In this document: piece by piece, positions 19,163 through 32,273 of the stretch | How positions within the stretch are numbered: position 1 is the first letter of the stretch | How the letters are laid out: the number at the start of each line of letters is the position of its first letter | NCBI RefSeq assembly: GCF_010093815.1 | Contig: NW_022985550.1 | Span: 1,997,074 to 2,061,073, forward strand | Direction of reading: 5' to 3' | From: Pseudovirgaria hyperparasitica | Taxonomy: Eukaryota; Ascomycota; Dothideomycetes; Acrospermales; Acrospermaceae | Length of the DNA stretch: 64,000 nucleotides | The notes under the pieces: generated by a model | Database searches by the model: none | The model's input: the letters and a program-made list of their open reading frames with translations, nothing else | What the model was told of the DNA's origin: nothing | Position numbers and translations under genes: made by a program

Positions 19163-21082
19163 GCCGTTCTACACATTCACAGAGCAATTCTTTCTCTGGG
19201 GCTTTGTAAGCATATGTTGCCATACCTGAATGCATTTACGGCGCTGGCGTTATTGGAATGTTGTGCGGGTCGGCGGTATGGATATTCCAAACCAAAAAAG
19301 TTGTTGCTCTGCGATATTGTATTGTATATAGTGTCCACCATCATAGCTCCCACTGTTGTCCAGTGGCAATCACTTACAGTATATTTGGGACATGACCACT
19401 TCCTCCAATGTCCCGTATTTTTAAGTGATGTTCGTCTTGGTCCTAGTGGAACAGTGTGAAGCGCATCTCGTTGTAATCAAGTGAGCCTACTAAATTCTAT
19501 GATCCGAGACTACGTACTACATAAATCTCATCTAAGCCACGCAGGAATCTGTATACCTGCCTCTGCGTCCGATTAACCCAAGGGTCAACTAGCGCTAGAT
19601 GGTTATTCTAGCTCCGTGAATGCAGCTTGATACGTCAGACCTCTCGACTGCTGCAGCAGGAGTCCACATCGATTGAAGACAACTTGAGCCACAAGCAGCA
19701 CGTAGCCTCTCTCGTAAGTGTCCATATTTCTATATCTCAGACGCAAAAAATGCCGTCAACAACGTCGCAAAGCCAACGGACAGGGGTCTTACTGGCTGAC
19801 GGACAAATCGGTCGACCAGTCAGAGCGCACCCCCGGTTCAACGTTCATCCGCGCCGTCCAACGACAACCACTAAGGTCCATGCTTTTGCCCATGTTTCCC
19901 AAGCCTGTGTGACCGCTCATCGCAACACGTATGGTGCCAGAGAGATCTTCATGTATGGCAGACGGACATGGAGACATGGTTTCTGTATGTGTAAACTAGA
20001 TGACAGTATAATGCATGATGCCTGGTGCGGCTTGTGTGTACTGGTTGACATCTTAACGCGTTCTTGTTGTTGCTGTTGTGACACGCCTCGGATTGTATAA
20101 CAGGACAGGTTAAGATTTCGTCTGGGTAGGAGGTAGGTCTTGCGATCGCAGGTAGGTCTTGGGTGAGTGTCATTATGACCTTTTAGACTTGGTGCTAATG
20201 TTTCTTTCAGGTCCTTGATGATCATTTGTTGACATGATGGTTGATCTGTATCCCGGTCACGACGTCGAAGGTATGTACCGTTGGCGGACTGTCCCATGGT
20301 GTCTGACTACGGCATATGTCGTGCTTTGGTACGGGCTGCATTTTATGTCGAAGGTCATGCATGGAGTAAAGTAAGAGCAGTGTATGAGATGGCGAATTGG
20401 AAAGGGGTTATGACGGTGTCTGGAGCGCAACCTATCCGTCTGGAGTTGATGTACTCCCACGAACTGGTGCGTTCATCTGGAGGACCTCGATCGTGGCAGC
20501 CGCCTCTATGGACGACTGCCCCCGATCGAGTAGAGCACTTAGGGGGCATAGCCCAGCTAAAAAGGTCTCTCGGGGGGCTCAGTCAGCGCATTGCTGCCCC
20601 CTCGCCAGTCAGAGCAGTTGGACTCGAGATGGCCAGCCGAGACATTTGTGGCACCCGCGAAACATGGCTGCCTCAGACCGGATCTACGCCCATGACCGGG
20701 CCTTACGCAGGCACTCGACACAATGCCCTTCTCGATACACAATTGTCTACATGGTCTCCATAGCACCTGAGGCCTTTCGTCAATCGGCTGAACTTGGTGC
20801 TGTGGTGCATATCTGGCAAGATCATCTGTATGGTTTGGTGGTAGGCTACAGAGATATAAGTGGTTCCTCCTCTCTTTGCGGCCGACCCACTGCCTATCTA
20901 TCGTAAGATATGATGACTGAGCGCGCTCACTGCACATGTGACTTTCCTGCGGCTTCCGGCAGGCCAGAGTTTACCCGATCGTAGCTACTTCACTCCAGCG
21001 CTCGCTCTTTCACATCATCACACTCTCATCAACCATCCAGACAATCAGCTAAGTACCCAACAACACTTTTAAAAGCTTTAAG
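19163..21082. other. 1.9 kb without a supported gene
   Basis: It should hold the La 3' end and the promoter of the small gene at 21083. Open frames of up to 169 codons (20281-20906) overlap in several frames, lack recognisable domains and show no splice pattern. The 120 nt before 21083 is CA/CT-rich, like a leader. Confidence 0.4.
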
Positions 21083-21489
21083 ATGTCTAACAGGATGGAA
21101 GACATCGAGATGATGGCAGGTGCAGGTTATCCTGCCCTGGAGCGTCCTGCTGCGGCGGTGACGCGCCCCCAAAAATCGGTGACCTGGGGGGTCATCGAGA
21201 CAAATTTTGTCGATGAGTGGGACGAGGAGGTAAGTTCCTGCTCCTTTGAGACATCATATTCTCGATAGCCATTAGAGCTTTCTACGGTTTCTACTGCACT
21301 AGCTAACGCAATATTACAGAGGTGGGAGAGGTTGGAGTGGCAGGAGGAGGTGGTGAGTCACACCTAACGCGTACCCACGTCAACAAACAACAGTTCAGCT
21401 AACCTCAACAACAGTACGGGTATGCTCTGAGGAGAGCATTCTGGGGTTGGTTGTGTTGTGGGTGGATGTCGTGTTTGAAGTGCTGGTAA
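21083..21489 (+). CDS. Small Trp/Cys-rich protein, three exons
   Basis: join(21083..21229,21320..21352,21415..21489), 84 residues. Both introns have strong signals: GTAAGT with CTAAC and ATTACAG (90 nt), and GTGAGT with CTAAC and AACAG (62 nt). The middle exon is 33 nt. The protein has an acidic Met-rich start (MSNRMEDIEMMAGAG) and a Trp/Glu central part (EWDEERWERLEWQEE). The last ~20 residues are rich in Trp and Cys (AFWGWLCCGWMSCLKCW). There is no signal peptide. The Cys-rich aromatic tail might be lipidated or membrane-associated, by inference only. Three frame-consistent exons with good splice signals argue that it is a real gene. No family recognised. Confidence 0.6.
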
Positions 21490-21506
21490 GGAGTGAGACT
21501 GGCAGG

Positions 21507-21592
21507 ATTTCCTTTGTTTAACTGCATTTCCTTTGTTCACTGCATTTCCTTTGTTTACTGCATTTCCTTTGTTCAACTGCATTTCCTTTGTC
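21507..21592. repeat. Minisatellite of 18-19 bp units
   Basis: About 4.6 copies of ATTTCCTTTGTTCAACTGC, alternating 18 and 19 bp with TTT/TTC and AAC/AC variants. It begins 18 nt after the stop of the small gene, so it probably lies in its 3' UTR. Confidence 0.85.
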
Positions 21593-24500
21593 AATACCCG
21601 CTGGCCGGGTCGGATATCTTTTTGTCATATAGCTGTACATAGCGGAGTCTCAAGTCCTCTGCGCGGCCTCCTCGTGGCGACTCTGGAGACTCCAGTGACC
21701 TTTAAAGGTCCTGGTGAGCTGACAGCGCAAGAGGCATCTGTACATAGTGAGGTCATGATCACGTAGATAGAGAGAAACGTGACTTTCCCGCGTATCGCAA
21801 CGCAGTTTCTTCGGTCTTAACATTCCATATCTTACCTTGTCTCTTGAAGTGAGAGAATATTAGAGTTGAGACCATGATCCAATATTACATACCCATTGTG
21901 CTCCCCGGCTGATCTCTCTTTTGGGTAGCGACGATATGCGTGCTTGTTGTCGTCACCTTCGAAGCTATGCAGACGGCATAACACAACATCTTGTGTTCAT
22001 CTCCAGCTTTCTCGCAGTTCTTCTACCTGCCAATACCTACTTACTATGTACCCGGTACGTGGTTTCCAAGTTCTCTTCACGCCTCTCATGAAAATCTATC
22101 GCCTCCCAACACACCGCAACTTGAATTCACAAGTTAGCAATACCATACCTTCTCCTTCCAATCACACTACCATCTGATTTCGCAGGAAATGCTAACCATG
22201 CTTATACCTAGCCATCAGACCTTCACGCTGCTTCGTCTATCGCACACATCTAACTCCCTCCTTCCGATCGTACTATACTACTATCCCGCTCGCAGATCGT
22301 CCTTTATAATCTCTCTCTTACTGTAAGTTTATAATGTTGTTCTACCTGGGGTAGTAGGATAATATTTTGTCTCTGTCGACCTCATACTGTTTTGGGTACT
22401 TTACATTTGGGATATGTTTGTCATTAGTATACTACGGCTCGGTTTCTAGAGCTGGGTATAGTTAATATGTATGTTGCTGGAGTGATACACGCCTGTTTTG
22501 CTTGCTGGGTATGGTAGAAATATACTGTGGTAGTATATCATGGGCTTGTTGTGCTAGGTAGGTATACTGAATATACACGCTGCTAGTACAATTTCGACCT
22601 GTGTTGCCAGCTTAATATACTACATCTATGCCTTGCTAGTACACTCTAGCTCTATTTTATCCACTAAATACATCGAAAACACACGCTGCCAGTATAGCCT
22701 TACTCTTTTTCTCCAGCTTCAAATATCGAATACACGCTCTGCAAACACATCGTCAAGCTGTTTCGTCCGCTCGATACGTCAACTTTGCACTCTTGAAACA
22801 TGAAGTTAAGCTGTTTCATTCGTCCGATACATCGAAAACACACGCTTCCAATCCACTACGTCGTCCTTTCACCTCTTTACAATATCCCCTCACCCTGTTT
22901 GTTACCAGACCATAAATCTCACTCAGTGCGACAACTACCGCCCAAATGTCAGCATTGTCGATACTGACAAAAAGCCAGATCTAGCCACTCAACGCGACGA
23001 TCATATGCACAACTTAGAAACCACCTCCACGCCCGACTAGCTCACCGACTGAATATCTCCCGGGCCATCCTCACGAATCCCCAAAAATCCTAAGCAAGCC
23101 ACCACCAAGCACCACTCCGATAAGACGCTCGCTGGTAGTCTGATCAGACGCTCCATCTCATTCACAAATACATGAACGCGTGTAGCCAAGACAGTAGCTA
23201 TGTCGAAGAGAGCTAGGAAACCATAGAGATGCTGCAGGACAGTACCCCCTCGAGGCTGTCGGTCTTTCTACTTCTCCTGGGCTGCTTCTCTATGAAGCAA
23301 CCGACTAAAATAGAGAATATGACCTTGGTTACTATGCTATATTAATGAGTCGGTAGGATCGAATGTATATCCTTTTAGGAGATTATGCTTCCATTCTATC
23401 AGCTTAATACGTTAATATCTTATGTCTCTAACAACAGACCGTGCCCCTCTTTCGCGGTTAGGTTGGCCTTGATACAACGTTTAGCATTATACTGCCATTC
23501 GATCTATAGACCGAGTGAGATTTCGCGTACAATCTGCTACGTCCTACGTATCAACATAACTTCTCTACTTCCAATTAGATCCATCTATATGACTCCGCTA
23601 GACAGAACAACGTTTCCTGAGAATCAGTGTATTCTTTTTCTGCGATAAGACATACATACGAAGGTATCGTGTAGAACTTTCAAATATCGTAATTGGCCAT
23701 GTCTCTTATTTCTCCCATGCTAGAATTCCCGGTCTATTGCCGGCGCCTTCTTATTATGTGGCTAATTCTAAGTCTCTAGAATAATCTTTTCTGGTCGATA
23801 TCGTGACCGCTACTTATGACTGGCTCTTTAGAGATATTAAAAGTGTAAGGAACTACCTCTCTTCTATCTAAGAATATCATAGAGAGTTAGAGATGAATGA
23901 GATATATCGAGAAAGATTCATGTATCGTATTGTAAGCAGGTATAAGAAGACATGTATATATATTATAGCTATAAGTATAGGTACATAGATATATATCTTA
24001 CTATCTACTCTACTCTACTACTAATAATTTGATATTATATGACTCTACTTCATCTGATTTGCTTCTTACTTAGATCCATATTCTCTAGATAGCGCTAGAT
24101 GATAATTCAAGCCTGCTAGGTCTATCGAACTTTCATATCCGACTCAATTCATCTCAACTCGATGAAGTCTCTTTATTTGAATTCTCTGAATCTAGCTCAT
24201 TGCCGCTATGAAACAGAATCTAACAGGTACCATATATGCTATGAAAAAGCGAAGTGACGTGAGCAAGACGTAGCATCTATCCACCATCTAATCGTTATAA
24301 TCTATCGACCTTAAAAACCTGGTACCCAATGTTTCATCCATGAATTATCTATTCGTGATTTATTCACAACCTTTCTTCTCGATATCCTTCGTCTCTATAT
24401 TCGTCTATCCAACTCTTTCCGCCTATACGTATATAGATTCCTCCGACATTTCATCCTACGTGACTAGAGAGACTCTCATTTCTCTCTATAACGAAGGTGA

Positions 24501-24760
24501 TTACACCAAGAATAGGACCTAGTAAAGGGTCATATATCACGCACTACGACGACGACGAACGTGAGGATGATAAGAACGGTATTGATTGATAGCTAAGTAC
24601 GAAAGTAGTCAAGACCCTTCCATCTATACATGACATTAACTGCATAGAAGCATAGCTACGCACACATCTATCATACCTTCCAACGATACTCTTGTACCTC
24701 GTCTTTATTTGTTCTAGTTTTATTGTCTTTGGTTTTTTTAATTTCGACTGTCCGAGTACC
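21593..24760. other. AT-rich gene-free region with degenerate repeats
   Basis: About 3.2 kb, no supported gene. From about 22300 to 24700 the sequence is AT-rich and full of TA, TATA and CTA, with few open frames above 60 codons. This would suit old sequence altered by RIP, but I cannot compute an index here. It contains the degenerate repeat at 22480-22860. Confidence 0.45.
22480..22860. repeat. Degenerate interspersed repeat, ACACGCTGCCAGTATA type
   Basis: Phrases ATACACGCTGCTAGTAC, ACACACGCTGCCAGTATAG, ATACACGCTCTGC and ACACACGCTTCC recur about every 60-120 nt, with AAGCTGTTTC...CCGATACATCGAAAA between them. It looks like a diverged tandem array. Confidence 0.4.
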
Positions 24761-27700
24761 TAAGAACTACTACCATTGACTAACACCAACATCACCACAA
24801 CAACACCCACTACCAACCGTCCCCATGTTCGCGCACATATTCCCAATAGACATCATCAATCCCTCATCCCTACTCTCGCAAATCTTAACTCAACGGCCGA
24901 ATGCAGGCATACCCACCTACACTCATTCACTCTCTCACGCAACATACATCCATGTCAGCCAAAAAGCCAAGAAAGTCATTCTTCCACAACGCCTCAGCCC
25001 ATCCTCGCACAGAGGGGTCCAGGTTCCTTCCTCTCTCTGCCCCAAAGCGCTACCAAAGCTCTACCAAAGCTCTACCGCACCGTACCGTACCGTGATCTCT
25101 CTACGTGCGTACGCACGTACACACACAAACGCCTCGTACCACTAATACACGCCGCCACAAGCCCGTACAGGACAGTGCAACTATTCTGGTCATTTCGCCA
25201 TGCCGCCATAATAAGCCATGCAGCCTTTTCAGCCACCCGCACCACTACTACTAGTAAGTAGCACCACCAGCGCTAGCACAAACCGTCCAGCCACGTGGCT
25301 AGAGTCTATAATAAGCATGCCCGTGTGTGCATCATCATCACTAAGGGCACGGCCACGGCCACGGGGGCGCGTGTGGTCAGTAAGCTCTTGCGTGTTTTGG
25401 CCTTTTAGCTTTCTTGGGCTTGGTCGAGGTAGATGGACAGATATGTAAATAAATAAACAAACAAATAAACAGAGAACAAACTGAAGGGTAGAAGGAGGGA
25501 AGGTAGAGGGGAATGAACGGATGAATTAAACAAAGGAATGAATAAATAAGTAAGTAAATAAGTAATACAGAGCGAATGAACGAATGAAGAAAAAAGCGAT
25601 AATAGTGATAATATTCTATTCGCCAAAGTCCTCCGCAAGCAAGTCCCTTCCTACAACCACACATACACCCAAGGCAACGCACATAGCATAGTTACAGTTA
25701 CATTCTCAAATTCACCTAGTACATGCCTTTCATCTTTTCATCCATCCATCCATCCATCCCATGCCACCACCTAGCTATCAATCGATCCATCCCACCCACA
25801 TACATACCTCCCTACCCCACCTACACACCCCCAAGAAAGTCTAATTAACAACCAGAAGCCCTTAATCATCACCACCATCAACCCAGCACCCTCCATTAAT
25901 CTGACTCTAACATGATTAGATACAAAGCCAAGACGAAAAGTAAGACAAAGCGGGGGCGCGGGGAGGGGTAGGTAGGCAGGCGTGTGGGCGGGCGCGCATT
26001 CACATCAAACCCACACATAGACCCCCCCCAAAAATGTGGAAATTAAACACCACCGTAGAATACTACACACATACCACAGAACAACGAACAAACGAACAGA
26101 GAACAACCCTGTTCTTTTAATAGCCAGAAACCAAACTATCAGCCAGACCAGCCAAACCAGCCAGCCAAGCAAAACTAATCTAACGGCCGAGAAACAAAAA
26201 ACAGCCCTTTTCCCCTCAAGCCTCAAGGGTCTGTCTGTCCGTCTCGCTCAACGTCTTGTAACTAATTAATTAACTAACCAACTAGCGGGAAAGGTTATCT
26301 GCCCACGTCCTCCCTTCATCCTTCATACATACACAGTCTTCCATACATCCCTTCCCTTCCATCCCAACTAAATTACCTACACTAATTACATGCAAACACA
26401 CCAACACGCTCAACATTAAACCTCCCAACGTAGAAGAAACATGGAACCGTAAATACCAAGCGTCCCAAGACCTTCTAGAACGTACGTACCTTTGGGCGCC
26501 CGAGTTTTTGTCGCGGCTGTGGTGGTACTTGCTCTGTTCTACTTGCCCTACGTACTTACCTACCCACCAACTCTGTTATACTAGATCAACACACTGCACT
26601 GCACTGCACTGCACCGCAATGATGACAAGTATATTTATAAACTGAGAGTTTGATAAGAGTGGATGGAGTGGTGGATCCATGGCACGTGAGACTTGCTGGC
26701 ACGTGAGGCCGGAGCGCTGCCCGGTAAGGTAGGTACAGTACAGTACGGTGCAGTAGGTAGTAAAATTACGCACCTGCCCGCCAAGCCAAGCCAGCCACAA
26801 CACTCTCTGCCTAAGGCAGCAAAAACCGCGTTCTAGCGTGTCCTCCTATAACCGCGAGTAGGCTGTGACGGTCGATATCGGAGAGGGAGGGAGAGAGGAA
26901 GGGGGACACAATGTAGGAAGTGCATGATGATCACGGCTACTTTAGCTAGCTAGCTAATCAGCGACAGTCCAAAGCGACACACCCTCCTTCCTCCTCCCTC
27001 TCTAGCAATATCGTCCAAAGAAGGGCGTTACAGTAGCATTTTGATAGCATTTCGCAGCAGCAAGGAGAGAGAGAGAGAGGGGGGGGGGGAAGAGCCTGGA
27101 GAGGTAAGCAAGGAGGTTTTGCGGCGGCGACGGTAGAGACTAGAGATTAGAATTGGGGGGGAGAAAAGCTACCCTACCCTACCCTATCCTACTCATCACA
27201 TTCATTCATGAAGAGGAGAATGAGGAGCGACAACAAACCAAGTCAAGCCAAGCCAAGCTCCAGCCACGACATTTCCAACCACCTACAACATAGCGGCAGC
27301 AAAGAAGCAAAAAAAACAAAAACAAAAGCAAATAAACACCAAGAAAAAGCAAAACACCATCCGACAGAAGGAGTTTCGCTATCACAAAGCACGGTGTTCC
27401 AATAAGGTAATCATCATATCATCAATTCATCATCACAAAACAAACACTACGAAACCCAAGTGAAGACTAAACCAAATCTGTCTTAATTACGACCTATCCT
27501 ATTCCTACCGATGTTTGTTGTAATAGCAACAAAAGTTGCCAAGGTAAATAATAAGTGCCAGCAAGCCAGCCAGGGCCCCCGGCCAGCAACGGCAGGTTCC
27601 GAGTCTTGGCATGTTTTGAGCAGAGAGCCAGACAGACAGACAGATGAGAGCACTGTTGTGAAAAAAAAGTGTGTATGAGAGAGTACGTGCGTATGTTTGT

Positions 27701-30700
27701 GCGTGCGTGTGCTCTGTGTGCGTGCGTGCCTGTGTGCGTGCGTCCTGTGTTACTAGCTATACTAAATATGTACTGTGCATGTGCGAGAGAACTGTGTTAT
27801 CCGTTTTGGGCATACCTTACGCGCACGTTGCGCCAAGGAGCAAGGCTCTTACGCGCCGCCCCTCTGCACCCCTGGCCCGCTGGAGCAGATCACAGGATGG
27901 TACAAGGGGGGGAAGAGAGGAAAACGCGGCTCGCTGGTATGGGGTCGACGAGAGCGGGAGCGAGGGAGGGGGGGGTGTTGACCACGGTGACATTCATAGC
28001 CAAACTGGAAGAAAAAATAAACCGCACCGCACAGTGCACATTAGTGTTATTGTTGTCGATATTTCGCAACAATGTCCCAAATAGAGGAATGCATTTGGGC
28101 TGGGCCGGGCCGTATTGGGGCCAGACAAAAGGGGCTAACTATGGAACTGCAGTGCGTGTGTATGTGTGTGTATTTTGGGCGAGAAGAGTGATACAGATGA
28201 TGCATCTGATAGGAGAGAGAGGGAGAGAGGGAGTCGAGAGAGTGTGTCGTATTCCCCGTTTATTGAATTGTCCGGTTTATCAGCGTCGTCACCAACGGAG
28301 CCAGCTCCTTGGGGCTAATTAGTTTTGCAAGCCCTTTGTCTGCCCCCGAGTAATGAAAGAAAGATCTGCGGCGGCGGGTCACGGAGCCCGCTCCTTGGAT
28401 TGTGTACGTACTATGTAAGAAGACTCGAGTCAAAGGCGCGGCATGGCTACCCGCTGTCGACTAAGAGCCCTGTGCATGGCCATGCAGGAGGGAGGCTAAG
28501 CTGCATCATAGCCCATGGCTTGGACCGACGGCAACAAGACTCCCTGTTTTAATAAAGTTAGTTGATCGTTGATCTGGGGAGGGCACTACGATAATGGGCA
28601 ATACAGTAGACTGCACACACATTCCACCTTGTCTGCTGCTGCCCCCGTGCGGGGGACAGCGGGTGGGAGAGGAGCCAGGAGGGTGACAGGATCAGCTGGT
28701 ATTGCTACCCTGGCCGTCCATGGACTGACTCATGGGGCGTGCGGGCCGAGTAGGCGAAGAAACATGGAGCCAAATAGGCCTGCTTCTTTACTACTGTCCG
28801 TCCCTGATTCCTAGAACATGCCTGAGATCTACGGCGCAGCTATGATGCATCATGCAATTGTGGATGGAACTGTTTCACACTGGTCGGCACTGGGCACTGG
28901 ACATCGTAGTCGCAGACTGTGCACGTTTCGCAGTGGCGAGCGACCATTGCATATGTTCATGCAATGGATCTGAAAAGACACGAAAGAGATGTGAGGTGTG
29001 CTCCTCCAGAATGAGCCATTGTTGTTAGGCAGGATGATCGCCAAAGAGGTTGCCATGTCTTGTGGAGTCAGTTGGCATTAAGGTTTTGACATACGCAACG
29101 GTTGCTGGGCAAAAGCCACGAGTCCGCGAAGCTTGGTACAACTGTTGAGATGATGATGTAAACTATCGACGGATATCACTGCCGCGTAGACCATGCAAAC
29201 ACAACGTGATGCTGGCTGGGCATCCATCCAAGGAGTCTAATAATTTCGCGGTTAATCAACATACCCATGACCACTTACCGTAATGGCAGCCCAAAGCTCT
29301 CACTGATCCTTTCTAGCTTTCTCAACAACGCACGCCCCTTTTTGGATATCGGATCGTGTCTTGGACCTGGTTCCTGAGTCAATTTTCCGATGAAATAGGG
29401 GAGCGCTGGAAGCTAAGGATGGATCACAATGCCAATGCCAATGCCAATACCAATACTAATGCCAATACCATTAGTTGCCAGACGGTTCGGCGAGTCGGCA
29501 CGATGGTCCGGATTGAGCGGATGGTGAGACTGCATGATGCCTGTCTATAAGGCAGCTTGCCTTCACATGGAGCGAGGACCAGCGCATGCAAGTCTCTTGG
29601 GAGTCGGGCTCACAGCACCTTGGAAGACAATCCAGATCATTGTCCCAAGCTATGTCAATCTGAAGCACTGGAAGTGAGAATAGATAGCCCAAGCAGAAAA
29701 CGCGGCAGATCCCATATGGCAAGTGTGGCGGGTCTGAAAGCTAATGCTAGAGGCGGTCTTGAATTCTAGTGACTCTGGTCTGGCAGAAGAGAGGTACGAG
29801 CAGAGCCGAAGAGGGGAAAGGACCGTTAAAGGATGCAGACGGGCCGTTTGAAGGAGGAGTTTTTGAAGATAGCGTAGGAGGGACTGCTCGATAGGTCGGC
29901 GACGGGCCACACATAGTAAGCGTGCCGGAGTTTGTTGGATGCATTGTCTCTCTGAAAGATGCAGGGTGGATGAGTCCGGCAATTCTTGAGGTCGTTTTGT
30001 AGGGGACACCCTTGTGAATGGTACTGCGATGAACCCGGTCGAGGAGGCAGCTTGGCGGATGCGCGTCATGGAAGTCGATGAAGAATCTGCTGGTGATAGA
30101 CCGTGCGCGCTATGAGAAAGTTTGCACGTACATGAGCGAGCGCATTATTGAATCCGCGAGAAAATCGAGACTAGCGACAGAAGACGAGAGATGGGCGCGT
30201 AGCTTAGTTTGCAAGGGATACGAGTCGAGTGAGGACGAGTAGGAGGATGAGGATGAGAATGAGGATGTACAGGTGAGAGAGTTGAGGATGAGGATGAGAA
30301 AGAGGAAGACGGACGTGGTTGCAACAGGGAGGGAAATGCCAAGGCCGGGTTAAGACCTCCGACGGGGCCAAACGGGAGTCCGTGATCAGGACTGCGGAGG
30401 TGGGGCCTGCCCCATGACTGAGCATACGCAGCTTTTCCAGCGAGCTATGCGCCGCCGGACAGCCTGTTTTGCGGCTGCGTCTGCCTCGCCCCCCTTACGC
30501 CCCCAGCAATAGCATACACTTCACTGTTTACCTATCATTTTGCCTGTCCGCCCCCGCCTCCACGCCGTCTCGTGTCTCCCGTCTCTTGTCTCTGCGCCCC
30601 TCAGTAGTCAAGGACCAGGCTTGCGATGATAACTGTTGCACGTTGTAGAGCCACTGACGATGCTTGTAATGCCACCCATCATACAGTATTACTATACACT

Positions 30701-31457
30701 TACCACCATCTGCTGCCGTGGTTCGCTGCTGAAACGCGACATCTGCCTTGCTTGCATTTGCCGTCTTCGTCATGGTGCAGATGAAACAGAATCGAAGTTT
30801 CGAAGCCTTGATGGCGCAGCACCGATCCTCACTTCTCACCCACCGCCTGTGGCCACGGTATGTCTTCCTGAGGCGGGATGAAGGGGCACCGTGCGTGGCC
30901 AGCTACGTACGAATGCGAGCGAATGAGTAGATACAAGGACAAGAGAGACAACTAAAGAGAGTGAAAGCGAGACAGAGAGAGAGTCAGAGCACGGGCTATT
31001 AAAAGAACAAGCCATCTGGTATAAGCTTTGAGCCTTGAGCTATGGCCTAAAACATCTACATACACTCTACAATGTATACCAACCAGTCCCCTTCCAGACA
31101 AACACAAACCAACCGCGAAACATTATGTAGCAGCCTCGATACAGCATAGACGTACAACTTTTTGAAGTCGAACAGCGAGGCCAGTGTAGAATATTAGTAT
31201 AGTGACAACATGCCAGAGCGAGAGCCCCCCCTCCCGAAAAAACACCCTCCAGTACCCACAAGTGTCCTAGCGTCGCACTGCCCCTGCCGGAAGCCCCGGA
31301 GACGGATCGGTGCGCAAGACGACGTTCGCACACCGCGTTCGTCGACATGCATGCATTGGTGAAACAGTTCAGAGAGGAACAAAAAAAACGGCTCTTGATG
31401 CTTGTCCGGCATCTTCTCCCCCCCAGAGCCCCAGAAGAAGAGTCTGCAGCGGCATCG
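24761..31457. other. Long simple-sequence-rich region without a supported gene
   Basis: About 6.7 kb. It has runs of AAATAAACAA (25445-25480), CATC (25738-25765), ACTGC (26591-26615), GT/GCGT (27660-27750), AATGCC/AATACC hexamers (29427-29470) and GAGGAT (30235-30305). Open frames in both strands are low-complexity and overlap one another. No splice-supported gene, tRNA or rRNA was seen. A long non-coding RNA cannot be excluded. Confidence 0.4.
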
Positions 31458-32273
31458 TCATCGTCGGACCGCTGCTCGTTTGCCCAGAACTGCCGATGCA
31501 CCCATCATCGCCGCCTGCTTCCTCAGTTCCGAGTTTTCCTCTTTGAGTAGGTCCCGTTCCGACTCAAGACCTTGGATGTACTTGATGGCGCTGGCAAGTA
31601 CTGTTGCTTTGCTGGGCTTTGGTGCCGAACTGCCCTCCTCCGGGCTAGGCTGTGGTAGAATCGGAATTGCTAGCCGTAGCCGGTCGAGTTCGGCGTTCAG
31701 CCCTTGTCGGTACTTCCTCTCCACTTGGTTGTGTGGGAGACGAGCACGACGAGGCCTGGAGCTGGTTGGGTCAAAGTTCTCGTCGTCTGGGGAAGGGAGC
31801 CGTGGGCGCCCTCGGCGGCGAAGGAGGCGCTTTGCCGGTGGTGATTCACTGGGAGAGTCTGATGATTTGAGGATAGATGCTGTAGGAACCGTTGAGAGCA
31901 GATCCTGAGAGCCGCTGGACAGGCTGCTGGATCCTGCACATGAACTGAGTGTTGGTGATGGTGACGTCGGCCTGTTGAAGTTGAACGTCGGGGTCGTAGG
32001 GTCTGACTTGATGATGGGCACTTTTGCTGCTGTCGGTTCACTTGGGTAGGTATAGGCCGCTGGTGCTTCAAAAGTAGGCTTGTGGATAGGGTTCGGATAG
32101 TTCATCGGCGTAAAGGGGATATCTGACTTGAACATGGGGCTTTTTCCGTCTGTGGATTCTTGGAGGTAGTCCATCGGCTGGACCTCCAATTCCCCGTATT
32201 GTTGATTGTATACACCATATGAGTTCCAGGGATACCCGAATGAGCTGCTGTAATAAGTCCACTCAGGACTCAT
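31458..32273 (-). CDS. bHLH transcription factor, SREBP-like basic region
   Basis: Single exon, 271 residues from ATG 32273 (MSPEWTYYSSS). Residues 1-150 are Ser/Pro/Thr-rich, as in activation regions. A basic AT-hook-like stretch KRLLRRRGRPRLPSP precedes the bHLH at about 178-236: RLPHNQVERKYRQGLNAELD, loop, KPSKATVLASAIKYIQGLE. Tyr in ERKYR is the SREBP-type residue that replaces the usual Arg and widens DNA specificity to sterol-element-like sites. A short heptad continuation (LLKEENSELRK) would help dimerise. There is no transmembrane part, so it is not a membrane-bound SREBP. Several fungal developmental bHLH regulators share this form. The target is unknown. Confidence 0.82.
   Translation of the reverse strand: MSPEWTYYSSSFGYPWNSYGVYNQQYGELEVQPMDYLQESTDGKSPMFKSDIPFTPMNYPNPIHKPTFEAPAAYTYPSEPTAAKVPIIKSDPTTPTFNFNRPTSPSPTLSSCAGSSSLSSGSQDLLSTVPTASILKSSDSPSESPPAKRLLRRRGRPRLPSPDDENFDPTSSRPRRARLPHNQVERKYRQGLNAELDRLRLAIPILPQPSPEEGSSAPKPSKATVLASAIKYIQGLESERDLLKEENSELRKQAAMMGASAVLGKRAAVRR

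Noticed and set aside
20281-20937. Overlapping 126- to 169-codon frames on both strands
   Set aside because: Three frames are open at once and none has a domain, so this looks like chance in stop-poor sequence.
24776-25261. 161-codon Thr/His/Pro-rich frame
   Set aside because: Simple-sequence composition, no domain, no splice support.
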